A DNA stretch of 12,506 nt from Candidatus Kaiserbacteria bacterium. GTDB taxonomy: Bacteria; Patescibacteriota; Minisyncoccia; Phycocordibacterales; Phycocordibacteraceae. The position numbers were made by a program, and so were the translations under genes. The stretch is taken from positions 1-12,506 of the forward strand of contig DRJB01000033.1 of assembly GCA_011052355.1 (NCBI GenBank), written 5' to 3'. Below are positions 1-6,591 of this stretch, piece by piece; position 1 is the stretch's first letter, and every line of letters starts with the position of its first letter. The notes below the pieces were generated by a model. The model had not been told where the DNA came from. It worked only from the letters and a program-made list of their open reading frames with translations, and made no database searches.

Positions 1-1104
1 CATATGACTGCCGAACAATATGAAGAGAAGAGAAATAGGAAAAGTTTTTTTGGTGGTACGGTGGATGTGTGGAAGAAAATAGTAACTGTTTGGAGCAGTA
101 TTAATTTTTATCAAAGAATGATTATATTGGCAACACAGACGACAATATTTGTTCTTGCTGTTTATTTCATACAACAAGGGGGTCTCACAATCGGCGGGCT
201 GGTGGCATTGAATGGATACGCGGCAATGTTGTTTGGCCCTTTTGTTCTACTTGGTCGTAATTGGCAAACACTTCAAAATGGGTTAGTCAGCATACGGCAG
301 ACTGAGGAAAAAATATTTGATACGCCACATGAAATTTATCATCCGCAGAATGCATTTTCCCCCGCAAAAATCAACGGAGAGGTTGAATTTAAGAATGTAT
401 CTTTTGGATACGATAAATCAACAACAGTGTTGCGCAATCTGACATTTAAAGTTCGTCAAGGAGAGCGCGTAGCGTTCGTGGGGAAGTCAGGGGTTGGGAA
501 GAGCACCATTATTGACCTTATCCCGGGATATTATTTTCCAACCAAGGGTGCTTTGTTGGTGGATGGGCATGACACAAGGCAGTTTGATTTAACAGCACTT
601 CGCAACAGTATCGCTGTTGTTTCGCAAGAGCCCGTGCTTTTCAATGATTCAATTATGATGAACATCCGCTACGGAAGGATTGATGCGACCGATGAAGAGG
701 TGATTGAGGCGGCGAAAAACGCGCACGCGCATGATTTCATTGAAGAACTTCCGATGAAATATGAACAGCTTGTGGGGGAGCGCGGGATTAAATTGTCTGT
801 TGGACAAAAACAGCGTATTGCCATAGCGCGCGCGATATTGCGCAACCCCAAAATCTTAATCCTTGACGAGCCGACAAGCGCGCTTGATGCGCAGACGGAA
901 AAAAAGATTTCTGAAACATTTGAAGAACTTATGAAAGGAAGAACCACATTCATTGCCGCCCACCGTTTAAGCACTATACGGAAAGTTGATAGAATTTTTG
1001 TGCTTGAAAACGGAAGAATAGTGGAGGAGGGGAAGCACGATGACCTTATTAAAAAAGAGGGTGGAATTTATAGACATATGTATGAGTATCAGGTTGGGGT
1101 GTAG
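1..1104 (+). CDS. ABC transporter, permease/ATPase C-terminal part (5' end outside window)
   Basis: This is the C-terminal part of a fused membrane-domain/ATPase ABC exporter, which would use ATP hydrolysis to move a substrate out across the cytoplasmic membrane. The frame is open to base 1, and family members are usually about 570-620 aa, so the 366 residues after the ATG at base 4 are not a complete protein; that ATG is probably an internal Met. Numbered from it: two hydrophobic helices (about 39-59 and 61-83), then the nucleotide-binding domain with Walker A GKSGVGKST (160-168), Q-loop Gln208, signature LSVGQ (264-268), Walker B ILILDE (284-289), D-loop SALD and H-loop His320. The signature has Val instead of the common second Gly, a variant known from other exporters. 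All catalytic residues are present. The substrate cannot be read from this fragment. A long hairpin follows the stop. Confidence 0.93.
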   Translation, partial: HMTAEQYEEKRNRKSFFGGTVDVWKKIVTVWSSINFYQRMIILATQTTIFVLAVYFIQQGGLTIGGLVALNGYAAMLFGPFVLLGRNWQTLQNGLVSIRQTEEKIFDTPHEIYHPQNAFSPAKINGEVEFKNVSFGYDKSTTVLRNLTFKVRQGERVAFVGKSGVGKSTIIDLIPGYYFPTKGALLVDGHDTRQFDLTALRNSIAVVSQEPVLFNDSIMMNIRYGRIDATDEEVIEAAKNAHAHDFIEELPMKYEQLVGERGIKLSVGQKQRIAIARAILRNPKILILDEPTSALDAQTEKKISETFEELMKGRTTFIAAHRLSTIRKVDRIFVLENGRIVEEGKHDDLIKKEGGIYRHMYEYQVGV

Positions 1105-1115
1105 TTGTCTGGGTT

Positions 1116-1165
1116 CGCCCAAGCCCCCACTGAAACGCGTTCGCGTTTCAGTGGGGGCTTGGGCG
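1116..1165. terminator. 24-bp-stem intergenic hairpin, possible transcription terminator
   Basis: Arms 1116-1139 and 1142-1165 are perfect reverse complements around a TT centre; in practice the loop would be GTTC closed by C-G. It starts 12 bases after the ABC transporter stop. It is not followed by a T-run (next bases GGAACACTCC), so it is not a textbook intrinsic terminator in either direction. It may end the upstream transcript, stabilise its 3' end, or belong to the same class of palindromes found inside genes further on. Confidence 0.55.
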
Positions 1166-1234
1166 GGAACACTCCAATAAGTAAGCGGATTATACCCCGT
1201 GCGTATATGATGTTGTTATTCTTTATGGGTGGTG

Positions 1235-1287
1235 TATTATATTGACTAGGTGCGATGGCATTATCATTTCACTGAAATTTTTATACA
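1235..1287 (+). promoter_or_regulatory. Candidate promoter elements upstream of the 456-aa gene
   Basis: Two candidates are visible. One is TTGTTA (1213-1218), a 16-base spacer and TATTAT (1235-1240), giving a leader of about 45 bases. The other is a -10-like TATACA (1282-1287) only 8 bases before the ATG at 1296, which would give an almost leaderless mRNA. AT-rich DNA makes either match easy to obtain by chance. The rest of the 1105-1295 gap holds only the hairpin listed separately. Confidence 0.3.
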
Positions 1288-1295
1288 AAATACAT

Positions 1296-2666
1296 ATGTC
1301 AGAAAAACCACCGGAAAATCCAAATACTCCAGACAACAATCCGCCGAATGATTCGGAAACAGGTCCTATCTCGGCACACGGCAATAATAGAATTGAGAGC
1401 GCAAGGTTTAATAGAATATCTTCGTGCATGGGGCAGGGCGCGGTGGATTCTTTTATGGAAATGACAGATCGTGGAAAAGAAATTATCGGAGACGCATATG
1501 AAAAATTATATGATGTCCCGGTTATAAATCGCGTTGTTGGGAAAATTGGAGTTGCATATAAATCATTCTGGGCGGATGGACATGAAAAAAAAGCTGCCAG
1601 CAGAAAAGCAAAAATGGATGGGCTTGATATGTCTATGACGGCACTTAATCAAGCAAGCCAAGATTTGTCCGCGGTTATTGATAATCTCAAACAGCAACAC
1701 ACTCCCGGTTCTGAAGCATTGCAACTGAAACTTAAAGTCATAGAACGACAGAAAGTGGAATTACAAAATAAAAAGGGTGGGGAACAAACCAAATTTGAGG
1801 TACAAAGCAATGCGGTAAAAATGTTTACCAATGAGCGAGACGCAATAGCCGACAAGCTCATTGGTCGTTATGAGGAGAAGCTTGCCCCACTTGAGGGGGG
1901 GCTTGATAAATTACAGCATAACAGGGACCACATAGAAATGGAGTTTTCAGCGTTAAATATACGCAATCAAGAAGTATCGGATGGTATAAAAAAAATAGAT
2001 GAGCAAAAGACAAAGATGGAAGAAGGACTTAAGCTCGCTGGCATGTCGGACAGAGCAATTAGGAATTTCCCGGCAGTTAAAACCCTTGATGGCATCATGG
2101 CTTCCAGGCGCACTAACATGCGCACAGAAAGAGAGCGTCTTACAAAACGGCGTAACGATATAGAGAATAAAATTGCCAAAGCAGACAAAAAAGCAAACCC
2201 TTATAGAGACAAGCGAGCTGAATTTGTTCGCGCTAAGCAAGGGCGTCCGATTGATATGGGTGTTGAGACACGAAGTCGGGAAAGAGATGTTACTGCACAC
2301 GAAGATATTTCAACCAATATACGCCAAGAGCAACCGATGTCAGAAACGGAGCCACAGAATAACCAATCCGGAACTCACGAAACTGAACGCAGGGAAACAA
2401 ATGAGGCGGATGAAAGACCCCCGAATATTTCATCGCATGTCTCAGACTGGAATAATTATTTAGATAATAAATATGGGAAAGATAAATCTCCGATATTGGT
2501 TAATATGGAAAACTTCTTTGCAGAGACCGGATTGACGCCGGTGAATACGGCAAATAAGAAAGATTTCGGTGATGTGCTTGTAAAGTATTATAAATATAAC
2601 AGAACGCCAGCCGGGTCATTTGAGAAAGACGTTGATGATTATATTAACAATTATGCATCAAAATAA
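1296..2666 (+). CDS. Hypothetical coiled-coil protein, 456 aa
   Basis: I do not recognise this family. The protein is soluble-looking, with no signal peptide or membrane helix. Residues 1-30 are Pro/Asn-rich and probably disordered. Residues about 36-100 form a compact helical segment. About 110-310 is very rich in Lys, Glu, Gln and Asp with heptad-like spacing (for example around 140-245 and 270-300), consistent with long coiled coils. Residues 320-378 are polar and disordered-looking, and 380-456 form a small C-terminal domain with many aromatics (VSDWNNYLD, FFAETGL, VKYYKYN). I chose the ATG at 1296; an in-frame TTG at 1242 would add 18 residues (TRCDGIIISL...) that do not resemble the rest. 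No Shine-Dalgarno is seen. The next small acidic helical gene starts 14 bases downstream and may be co-transcribed or separately promoted. Confidence 0.8.
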   Translation: MSEKPPENPNTPDNNPPNDSETGPISAHGNNRIESARFNRISSCMGQGAVDSFMEMTDRGKEIIGDAYEKLYDVPVINRVVGKIGVAYKSFWADGHEKKAASRKAKMDGLDMSMTALNQASQDLSAVIDNLKQQHTPGSEALQLKLKVIERQKVELQNKKGGEQTKFEVQSNAVKMFTNERDAIADKLIGRYEEKLAPLEGGLDKLQHNRDHIEMEFSALNIRNQEVSDGIKKIDEQKTKMEEGLKLAGMSDRAIRNFPAVKTLDGIMASRRTNMRTERERLTKRRNDIENKIAKADKKANPYRDKRAEFVRAKQGRPIDMGVETRSRERDVTAHEDISTNIRQEQPMSETEPQNNQSGTHETERRETNEADERPPNISSHVSDWNNYLDNKYGKDKSPILVNMENFFAETGLTPVNTANKKDFGDVLVKYYKYNRTPAGSFEKDVDDYINNYASK

Positions 2667-2669
2667 TAG

Positions 2670-2677
2670 TATAAAAT
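2670..2677 (+). promoter_or_regulatory. -10-like box directly before the 95-aa gene
   Basis: TATAAAAT lies between the stop of the upstream gene (2664-2666) and the ATG at 2681. If it is a -10 element, transcription would start at or next to the start codon. No well-spaced -35 box is evident (TTAACA at 2644-2649 would leave a spacer of about 20 bases). Confidence 0.3.
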
Positions 2678-2680
2678 AAC

Positions 2681-2968
2681 ATGGATGATACTCAAAACAA
2701 TAAAGATGTGCAAGAAATAACAGATAAGCTCAATGCTCTTGCGGAAGAGGCGAAGCAACTTGGAGCAGATGCTGACAAGGTTAGCAAGCGTACAGATGAA
2801 ATGCTTAATACCATAGAAGCGGATGTAGATAAATCTGTGCAAGAGATAGATGAGGCTACTGCTGATCTTGACGAGGCAGACAAAGAGGCAGGCGAAGATA
2901 TTGATAAACTCCTTATAAAGCAGTCTGAAGAAATAGCAACACAAGAAAAAGAGGTTGAGAGCGAGTAA
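2681..2968 (+). CDS. Small acidic helical (coiled-coil) protein, 95 aa
   Basis: Unrecognised. It is almost entirely predicted helix: Glu, Asp, Ala and Lys dominate, there is no Pro, Gly is rare, and aromatic residues are absent. Hydrophobic residues recur every three to four positions (LNALAEEAKQLGADADKV, then MLNTIEADVDKSVQEIDEATADLDEADKEA), which fits a coiled coil or a helical bundle. It is strongly acidic. There is no signal peptide or membrane segment. It starts 14 bases after the larger coiled-coil gene, so the two may be partners, but nothing in the sequence proves it. No Shine-Dalgarno; a -10-like box touches the start. Uniform reading and codon use similar to its neighbours support a real gene. 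Confidence 0.7.
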   Translation: MDDTQNNKDVQEITDKLNALAEEAKQLGADADKVSKRTDEMLNTIEADVDKSVQEIDEATADLDEADKEAGEDIDKLLIKQSEEIATQEKEVESE

Positions 2969-3048
2969 TGCCTGATAGGTTTTTACATTTTATCGGCAAT
3001 ATCGTTATCCACTTTTTAAGTTTCCGTTTCTCCGGATAGGTATATATT

Positions 3049-3057
3049 TGTTATAAT
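3049..3057 (+). promoter_or_regulatory. Extended -10 promoter before the PrcB-like gene
   Basis: TGTTATAAT is a perfect extended -10 (TGnTATAAT). It ends 9 bases before the ATG at 3067, so the transcript would begin 0-3 bases upstream of the start codon. No good -35 is visible, which is acceptable for extended -10 promoters. The remainder of the gap 2969-3048 shows no hairpin or ORF that I can support. Confidence 0.55.
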
Positions 3058-3066
3058 GTAAATTAT

Positions 3067-3585
3067 ATGAGGGACACTTTTATATTGATTGGTATCGCCA
3101 TTGTGGGTCTTGCTGTTGCCGGAGCTTTTTTATTGTTTGGGCTTGGTCAAAAGCGTGCAGTTGCACCAACAACCCCCGCTCGTTCTGACGTATCTTTGCA
3201 AACACCGCCAAAAGTACTCGCACAGGGCACTACCGCCCCAATTGATACACGCGTTGACTATCTTATACAAAGCAATGATAAACTTCATCAGCTCTGGTCA
3301 CTCATTTATGGAACTACCGCACCGGCTATCCCCACCGTTAATTTTTCAAAATATGATGTCGCTGCAGTATTTGCAGGAGTACAACCGACAACCGGGTACA
3401 GTATCTCGGTGTTCGGTGTAAAGACAACGCCTAAAAAAGAAGTTGCGGTTATCACAATTACACGCCCCGGTCCGGCTTGTGCGGTTACAAAAAAACATAC
3501 CAGCCCATATGCAATTGTATTGATACCGAGCTCGCCATTACCACTTACACATACTGATGTCATCAAGACAAACTTTTGTAAATAG
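3067..3585 (+). CDS. Membrane-anchored protein with PrcB_C-like domain, 172 aa
   Basis: Residues 5-26 form one hydrophobic helix with few charges before it, followed by a Pro/Thr-rich stretch (30-60); this suggests an N-terminal signal-anchor with the rest outside the membrane. Residues about 66-155 resemble the PrcB C-terminal domain: a helix with LWSLIYG, then VNFSKYDVAAVFAGVQPTTGYSI (the VDF...vVaVflG..PTGGYsI pattern, positions 91-113), then RPGPACAVTKKHTSPYAIVLIP (133-154). In Treponema, PrcB is known to stabilise the surface protease complex of PrtP and PrcA; for stand-alone domain proteins like this one no specific role is established. Two cysteines (138 and 171) could pair outside the membrane. 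It lies just before murD; the function in this context is unknown. Confidence 0.75.
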   Translation: MRDTFILIGIAIVGLAVAGAFLLFGLGQKRAVAPTTPARSDVSLQTPPKVLAQGTTAPIDTRVDYLIQSNDKLHQLWSLIYGTTAPAIPTVNFSKYDVAAVFAGVQPTTGYSISVFGVKTTPKKEVAVITITRPGPACAVTKKHTSPYAIVLIPSSPLPLTHTDVIKTNFCK

Positions 3586-3614
3586 CGATTTGGTTTTATC
3601 GCGCGTGGTGGTGT

Positions 3615-3618
3615 AGGA
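3615..3618 (+). promoter_or_regulatory. Shine-Dalgarno AGGA for murD
   Basis: AGGA lies 7 bases before the ATG at 3626, and this decides the start in favour of 3626 over the internal ATG ten codons later (MRITVMG). It is one of the few plausible ribosome-binding sites in the window. Confidence 0.5.
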
Positions 3619-3625
3619 TGCATAT

Positions 3626-4987
3626 ATGGAACTTACGAGGAATTCATTTCGTGGTATGCGTATTACGGTCATGGGGCTTGGATTGCTTGGGCGAGGCGTC
3701 GGAGATGTGCGTTATCTCGCGCGCAGTGGGGCAGAACTTATTGTTACTGATTTGAAATCATACGAAGAACTTGGAGAGTCAGTTAAACAGCTGGTTGAGT
3801 TTTCAAATATACAGTTTGTACTCGGGGAGCATCGGCTTGAAGATTTTCGCGATAGAGACCTCATTCTAAAAGCGGCCGGGGTTCCACTTGACTCACCCTA
3901 TATAGCCGAAGCGAAAAAACACAGCGTTTCTGTGCGTATGAGCGCAGATCTTTTTATGGAGATTTCCGGAGTGCCAACCATCGGTATCACCGGTACGCGT
4001 GGCAAGTCAACCGTTACCCACATGGTGCATTCTATTTTTGAGAGTGCCGGAAAACCAAGCGTACTTGGTGGAAATGTTCGTGGAGTTTCCACACTTGCTC
4101 TTCTTGATGAGGTAACGCCTGCACACACGGCTATACTTGAGCTTGATTCGTGGCAGTGCCAGGGGTTTGGCGAAGCGCATATGAGTCCGCATATTGCCGT
4201 ATGTACCACTTTTTTTCCCGATCATCTTGGGTATTACAAAAATAATCTTGATAGATATCTCGCAGATAAGGCATTTATTTTTCTTAATCAAACAGAAAAG
4301 GATATTTTAATTCTTGGACAACAGGTGGCTGATATTGTATTGAATAAATATGAAAGCGATATTATATCAAAAGTTATAATTGTGGGAGAAAAAGATATTC
4401 CGGATGATTGGCAATTATCCATTTTAGGAAGACATAACAGATATAACGCCGCACTCGCGCGCGCTATCGCGCGCGCGAGTGCCGTTGGTGATGACACTAT
4501 CCGCCATACACTTGAAAATTTCAAAGGGGTTCCCGGGCGCCTCGAGCTTATTGGAGAAAAAAATAGTGTGCAATATTATAATGATACAACGGCAACTACT
4601 CCCGAAGCGACTCTCGCCGCCCTCGCCGCCCTCTCAAATGAGGGGTTTCGTAAACCCCTCATTAATGAGGGGTTTACGAAACCCCTCATTTTGATTATGG
4701 GCGGGGCGGATAAAGGGCTTTCCATGGAGGCGCTTTCAAAAGAAATAAAAACGCGAGTAAAACATTTAGTGCTTCTTTCAGGAACCGGTACGGATACCAT
4801 ATGCAGTCAATTTCCAACAGCAACCGTTCATGCAAATTTGCCAACTGCTTTAGATGACGCAATATCGCACGCTTCGCCGAATGACATAATATTATTTTCC
4901 CCCGCATTCGCTTCGTTCGGCATGTTCAAAAATGAGTTTGACAGAGGCGATCAGTTTAATGCGCTTGTGCAATCGCACAGTGTTTGA
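3626..4987 (+). CDS. murD: UDP-N-acetylmuramoylalanine--D-glutamate ligase MurD
   Basis: MurD adds D-glutamate to UDP-MurNAc-L-alanine with ATP in the cytoplasmic stage of peptidoglycan synthesis. The N-terminal nucleotide-binding fold starts MRITVMGLGLLGRGVG (11-26). The ATP-binding centre has the P-loop GITGTRGKST (120-129), the ligase segment LELDSWQ (171-177), FFPDHLGYY (196-204) with the Mg-binding His, and Lys215 in YLADKAFIF at the position usually carbamylated. GRHNRYN (268-274), GVPGRLE (301-307) and YNDTTATTPEAT (318-329) follow, and the C-terminal domain ends SPAFASFGMFKNEFDRGDQF. At 453 aa it is slightly longer than the roughly 440 aa usual for the family. The surplus sits mainly at 337-356, where a tandem NEGFRKPLI/NEGFTKPLI is encoded by a 56-bp palindrome. 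Another palindrome encodes 276-286. All key residues are intact, so the enzyme should work. The stop lies 17 bases before the chosen murC start. Confidence 0.96.
   Translation: MELTRNSFRGMRITVMGLGLLGRGVGDVRYLARSGAELIVTDLKSYEELGESVKQLVEFSNIQFVLGEHRLEDFRDRDLILKAAGVPLDSPYIAEAKKHSVSVRMSADLFMEISGVPTIGITGTRGKSTVTHMVHSIFESAGKPSVLGGNVRGVSTLALLDEVTPAHTAILELDSWQCQGFGEAHMSPHIAVCTTFFPDHLGYYKNNLDRYLADKAFIFLNQTEKDILILGQQVADIVLNKYESDIISKVIIVGEKDIPDDWQLSILGRHNRYNAALARAIARASAVGDDTIRHTLENFKGVPGRLELIGEKNSVQYYNDTTATTPEATLAALAALSNEGFRKPLINEGFTKPLILIMGGADKGLSMEALSKEIKTRVKHLVLLSGTGTDTICSQFPTATVHANLPTALDDAISHASPNDIILFSPAFASFGMFKNEFDRGDQFNALVQSHSV
4451..4482. repeat. Inverted repeat inside murD, 14-bp stem
   Basis: Arms 4451-4464 and 4469-4482 are perfect reverse complements around the loop TATC. 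It is made largely of alternating CG and encodes ALARAIARASA (residues 276-286), the helix right after the HNRYN motif. From memory of E. coli MurD, the distance from this Asn to the next conserved Gly is the same (28 residues), so no sequence was added here. Confidence 0.9.
4613..4633. repeat. 9-bp tandem repeat (CTCGCCGCC) in murD
   Basis: CTCGCCGCC occurs twice in tandem (4613-4621, 4622-4630) plus a partial CTC, encoding Leu-Ala-Ala-Leu-Ala-Ala-Leu. It ends two bases before the large palindrome. The same residues fit a normal MurD helix, so the repeat may reflect local slippage or codon coincidence. Confidence 0.7.
4636..4691. repeat. 56-bp perfect palindrome made of two hairpins, inside murD
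   Basis: The whole stretch equals its own reverse complement, with the centre between 4663 and 4664. Each half is itself a hairpin with 12-bp arms: AATGAGGGGTTT, loop CGT, complementary arm (4637-4663), then the same arms with loop ACG (4664-4690). It can therefore form one long stem, two hairpins or a cruciform. The frame is kept, and it encodes a tandem peptide repeat (NEGFRKPLI, NEGFTKPLI; residues 338-355) between the helix ALAAL and strand LILIMGG. Compared with E. coli MurD as I remember it, this adds about 12 residues. Confidence 0.95.
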
Positions 4988-4995
4988 GGTGCTAC

Positions 4996-5001
4996 TATAA
5001 T
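4996..5001 (+). promoter_or_regulatory. TATAAT box overlapping the murC start region
   Basis: A consensus TATAAT sits 3 bases before the ATG at 5005 and 24 before the ATG at 5026. If it acts as a -10, transcription would begin around 5005-5009, so a murC-specific mRNA would either be leaderless or start translation at 5026. No matching -35 is seen. Confidence 0.35.
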
Positions 5002-5004
5002 GTT

Positions 5005-6303
5005 ATGGCTTCTAAGAATATTTTTATGAAAAAGGTACACTTTGTCGGGATTGGTGGTATCGGTATGAGCGCGCTTGCACAGATGTTTGTGCATGAGGGC
5101 GCGGAAGTGTCCGGTTCTGATTTGGAGGAAAACAAAACGATTGCGCTACTTACCGCAAAAGGAATTGCCGTCACAATAGGAAAGCAGAAGGCAGAAAATG
5201 TACCGGAAGACAGTGAAGCGGTGATTTACAGTGACGCAGTGTCGAAAGAAAATCCAGAGCGCGCGCGTGCTACTGAGCTTGGTATCCCGCAATTTTCTTA
5301 TTTTCAAATGCTTGGACAAATTTCAGCACCGAAGCGAACAGTGGCGGTTGCCGGTACGCACGGGAAGACAACGACGACGGCAATGTTGGGGCGGATTTTG
5401 TGTGATGCTAATGTGTCGCCAACGGTTATAGTTGGTTCAATTGTGCGTGATTTCGGTAGTAATTTCGTTGCCGGAGAATCTGATTTGTTTGTGGTGGAGG
5501 CGTGCGAATATAGAGACCACTTGCTTGAGCTTTCACCGGAAGTGCTTGTTATTACAAATCTGGAGTGGGACCATACGGATTATTTCCCGTCACTTTCTGA
5601 GCTCCAAGAAACATTTCGTAAGGCAATTATGAAAGTACCAAAAGATGGTGTCATCATCACTAATCCTTCTGATAAAAATATTACTCCACTGTTGCCGAGC
5701 TCTATGGCGCGGGTGATTGACTACACAAAAGAAGCAGTGCCGGAGCTTCCTTTCCCGGGAGAGTTTAACAGAATGAACGCTCGCGCCGCGGCATCCGCGG
5801 CGCGCTTCGTATTCCCCGATATCTCTCAAGAAACCATCAATACCTCGCTTGCTTCGTTTAAGGGTACATGGCGCAGGTTTGAATATAAGGGGAAAACGAA
5901 AAGAGGTGCTGATGTGTATGATGACTACGCGCACCACCCAACGGCAGTGCGCGCAACGCTTGAAGCGTTGCGCGCCAAAACCCGAGGTAAATTATTCGTC
6001 GTTTTCCAAGCGCACCTTTTCAGTCGCACACGTGACTTGCTTGATGATTTCGCACATGCGTTTTCATCTGCTGATGAAGTGGTTGTCGCTCCGATTTATG
6101 CTGCGCGCGAGAAAGACGAACATACAATTTCAAACAACACACTCTCCGCGCGTATTGCACAAACCGGCACACACACTCAAGCCATAGATTCGTTTGAAGA
6201 AATCAAAATATATTTGGAACAACACACACATTCAGGAGACGTCATCATCACCATGGGTGCCGGCGATATTTATAAAGTTGCCGATAAACTGATTTTGAAA
6301 TAA
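5005..6303 (+). CDS. murC: UDP-N-acetylmuramate--L-alanine ligase MurC
   Basis: MurC attaches L-alanine to UDP-MurNAc using ATP, the first peptide step of peptidoglycan synthesis, in the cytoplasm. Numbered from the chosen start: KKVHFVGIGGIGMSALA (9-25) is the typical N-terminal UDP-substrate fold, GTHGKTTTT (117-125) the P-loop, VVEACEYRDHLLEL (163-176) the MurC-type acceptor segment, TNLEWDHTDYF (184-194) the metal site, GTWRRFE (287-293) and DDYAHHPTAVRATL (306-319) the central and C-terminal signatures, and RTRDLLDDFA (341-350) a further conserved block. Length 432 aa is slightly short of the usual 450-490. The H-N pair of GxHNxxN is GEFNRMN here (252-258), with His replaced by Phe. I took the ATG at 5005; GAGGTG lies 13 bases upstream, but the ATG at 5026 (MKKVHF) is almost as good, and a TTG at 4984 is less likely. 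Two short palindromes lie within the gene. Confidence 0.95.
   Translation: MASKNIFMKKVHFVGIGGIGMSALAQMFVHEGAEVSGSDLEENKTIALLTAKGIAVTIGKQKAENVPEDSEAVIYSDAVSKENPERARATELGIPQFSYFQMLGQISAPKRTVAVAGTHGKTTTTAMLGRILCDANVSPTVIVGSIVRDFGSNFVAGESDLFVVEACEYRDHLLELSPEVLVITNLEWDHTDYFPSLSELQETFRKAIMKVPKDGVIITNPSDKNITPLLPSSMARVIDYTKEAVPELPFPGEFNRMNARAAASAARFVFPDISQETINTSLASFKGTWRRFEYKGKTKRGADVYDDYAHHPTAVRATLEALRAKTRGKLFVVFQAHLFSRTRDLLDDFAHAFSSADEVVVAPIYAAREKDEHTISNNTLSARIAQTGTHTQAIDSFEEIKIYLEQHTHSGDVIITMGAGDIYKVADKLILK
5782..5804. repeat. Inverted repeat inside murC, 10-bp stem, loop CAT
   Basis: Arms 5782-5791 and 5795-5804 (CGCGCCGCGG and complement) are perfect. The segment encodes RAAASAAR (260-267) immediately after the FNRMN motif, which is structurally the same place as the first palindrome in murD. 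Protein length here is within about two residues of E. coli MurC as I remember it. Confidence 0.85.
5949..5975. repeat. Inverted repeat inside murC, 12-bp stem, loop TGA
   Basis: Arms 5949-5960 and 5964-5975 (GCGCGCAACGCT and complement) are perfect. It encodes RATLEALRAK, just after the conserved HHPT motif (310-313 region), without changing the usual spacing of the conserved core. The TGA of the loop is out of frame. Confidence 0.85.
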
Positions 6304-6314
6304 TATATAGATAT

Positions 6315-6515
6315 ATGGATTCAAAAAAACGCTCTATAGTGAAAGCTGTTTCTTGGCGTATTATTGCAACGCTACTCATCGGCATTATTGCGTATATATT
6401 TACCGGTGCTGTGGTCTCGTCAATTGAACTGACACTGACAGCGGCTGTGATAAATACAATTTTCTATTATTTTCATGAACGTGCGTGGTCAACAATTTCT
6501 TGGGGCAAGGGTTGA
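6315..6515 (+). CDS. DUF2061 family two-helix membrane protein, 66 aa
   Basis: The sequence matches the DUF2061 pattern: KRSIVKAVSWRIIATL at the start, a first membrane helix (about 13-31), a short Gly/Ser turn, and a second helix (about 34-53) ending in FYYFHERAWSTISWGKG. Length is typical for the stand-alone form. The family is widespread and small, and I know of no established biochemical role; it is sometimes found fused to or next to sulfate-assimilation enzymes, which are not seen here. It lies 11 bases after murC, with only AT-rich sequence (TATATAGATAT) and no Shine-Dalgarno before the ATG. Position between murC and rsmI suggests co-transcription with one or both, but gives no functional clue. 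Confidence 0.88.
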   Translation: MDSKKRSIVKAVSWRIIATLLIGIIAYIFTGAVVSSIELTLTAAVINTIFYYFHERAWSTISWGKG

Positions 6516-6591
6516 GTAATGCCCGATCTTATTCAAAAAGAACAAGTGCTTCTTGTGGCATATTCAAGCTATGTAAGATACAGTGGTGTGT

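Noticed and set aside
1242..1295. Upstream TTG extension of the 456-aa protein
   Set aside because: The extra residues do not resemble the following Pro/Asn-rich start, and the segment overlaps promoter-like sequence.
3585..3602. Hairpin after the PrcB-like gene (GCGAT with ATCGC)
   Set aside because: Only five base pairs with an eight-base loop; too weak to separate from chance.
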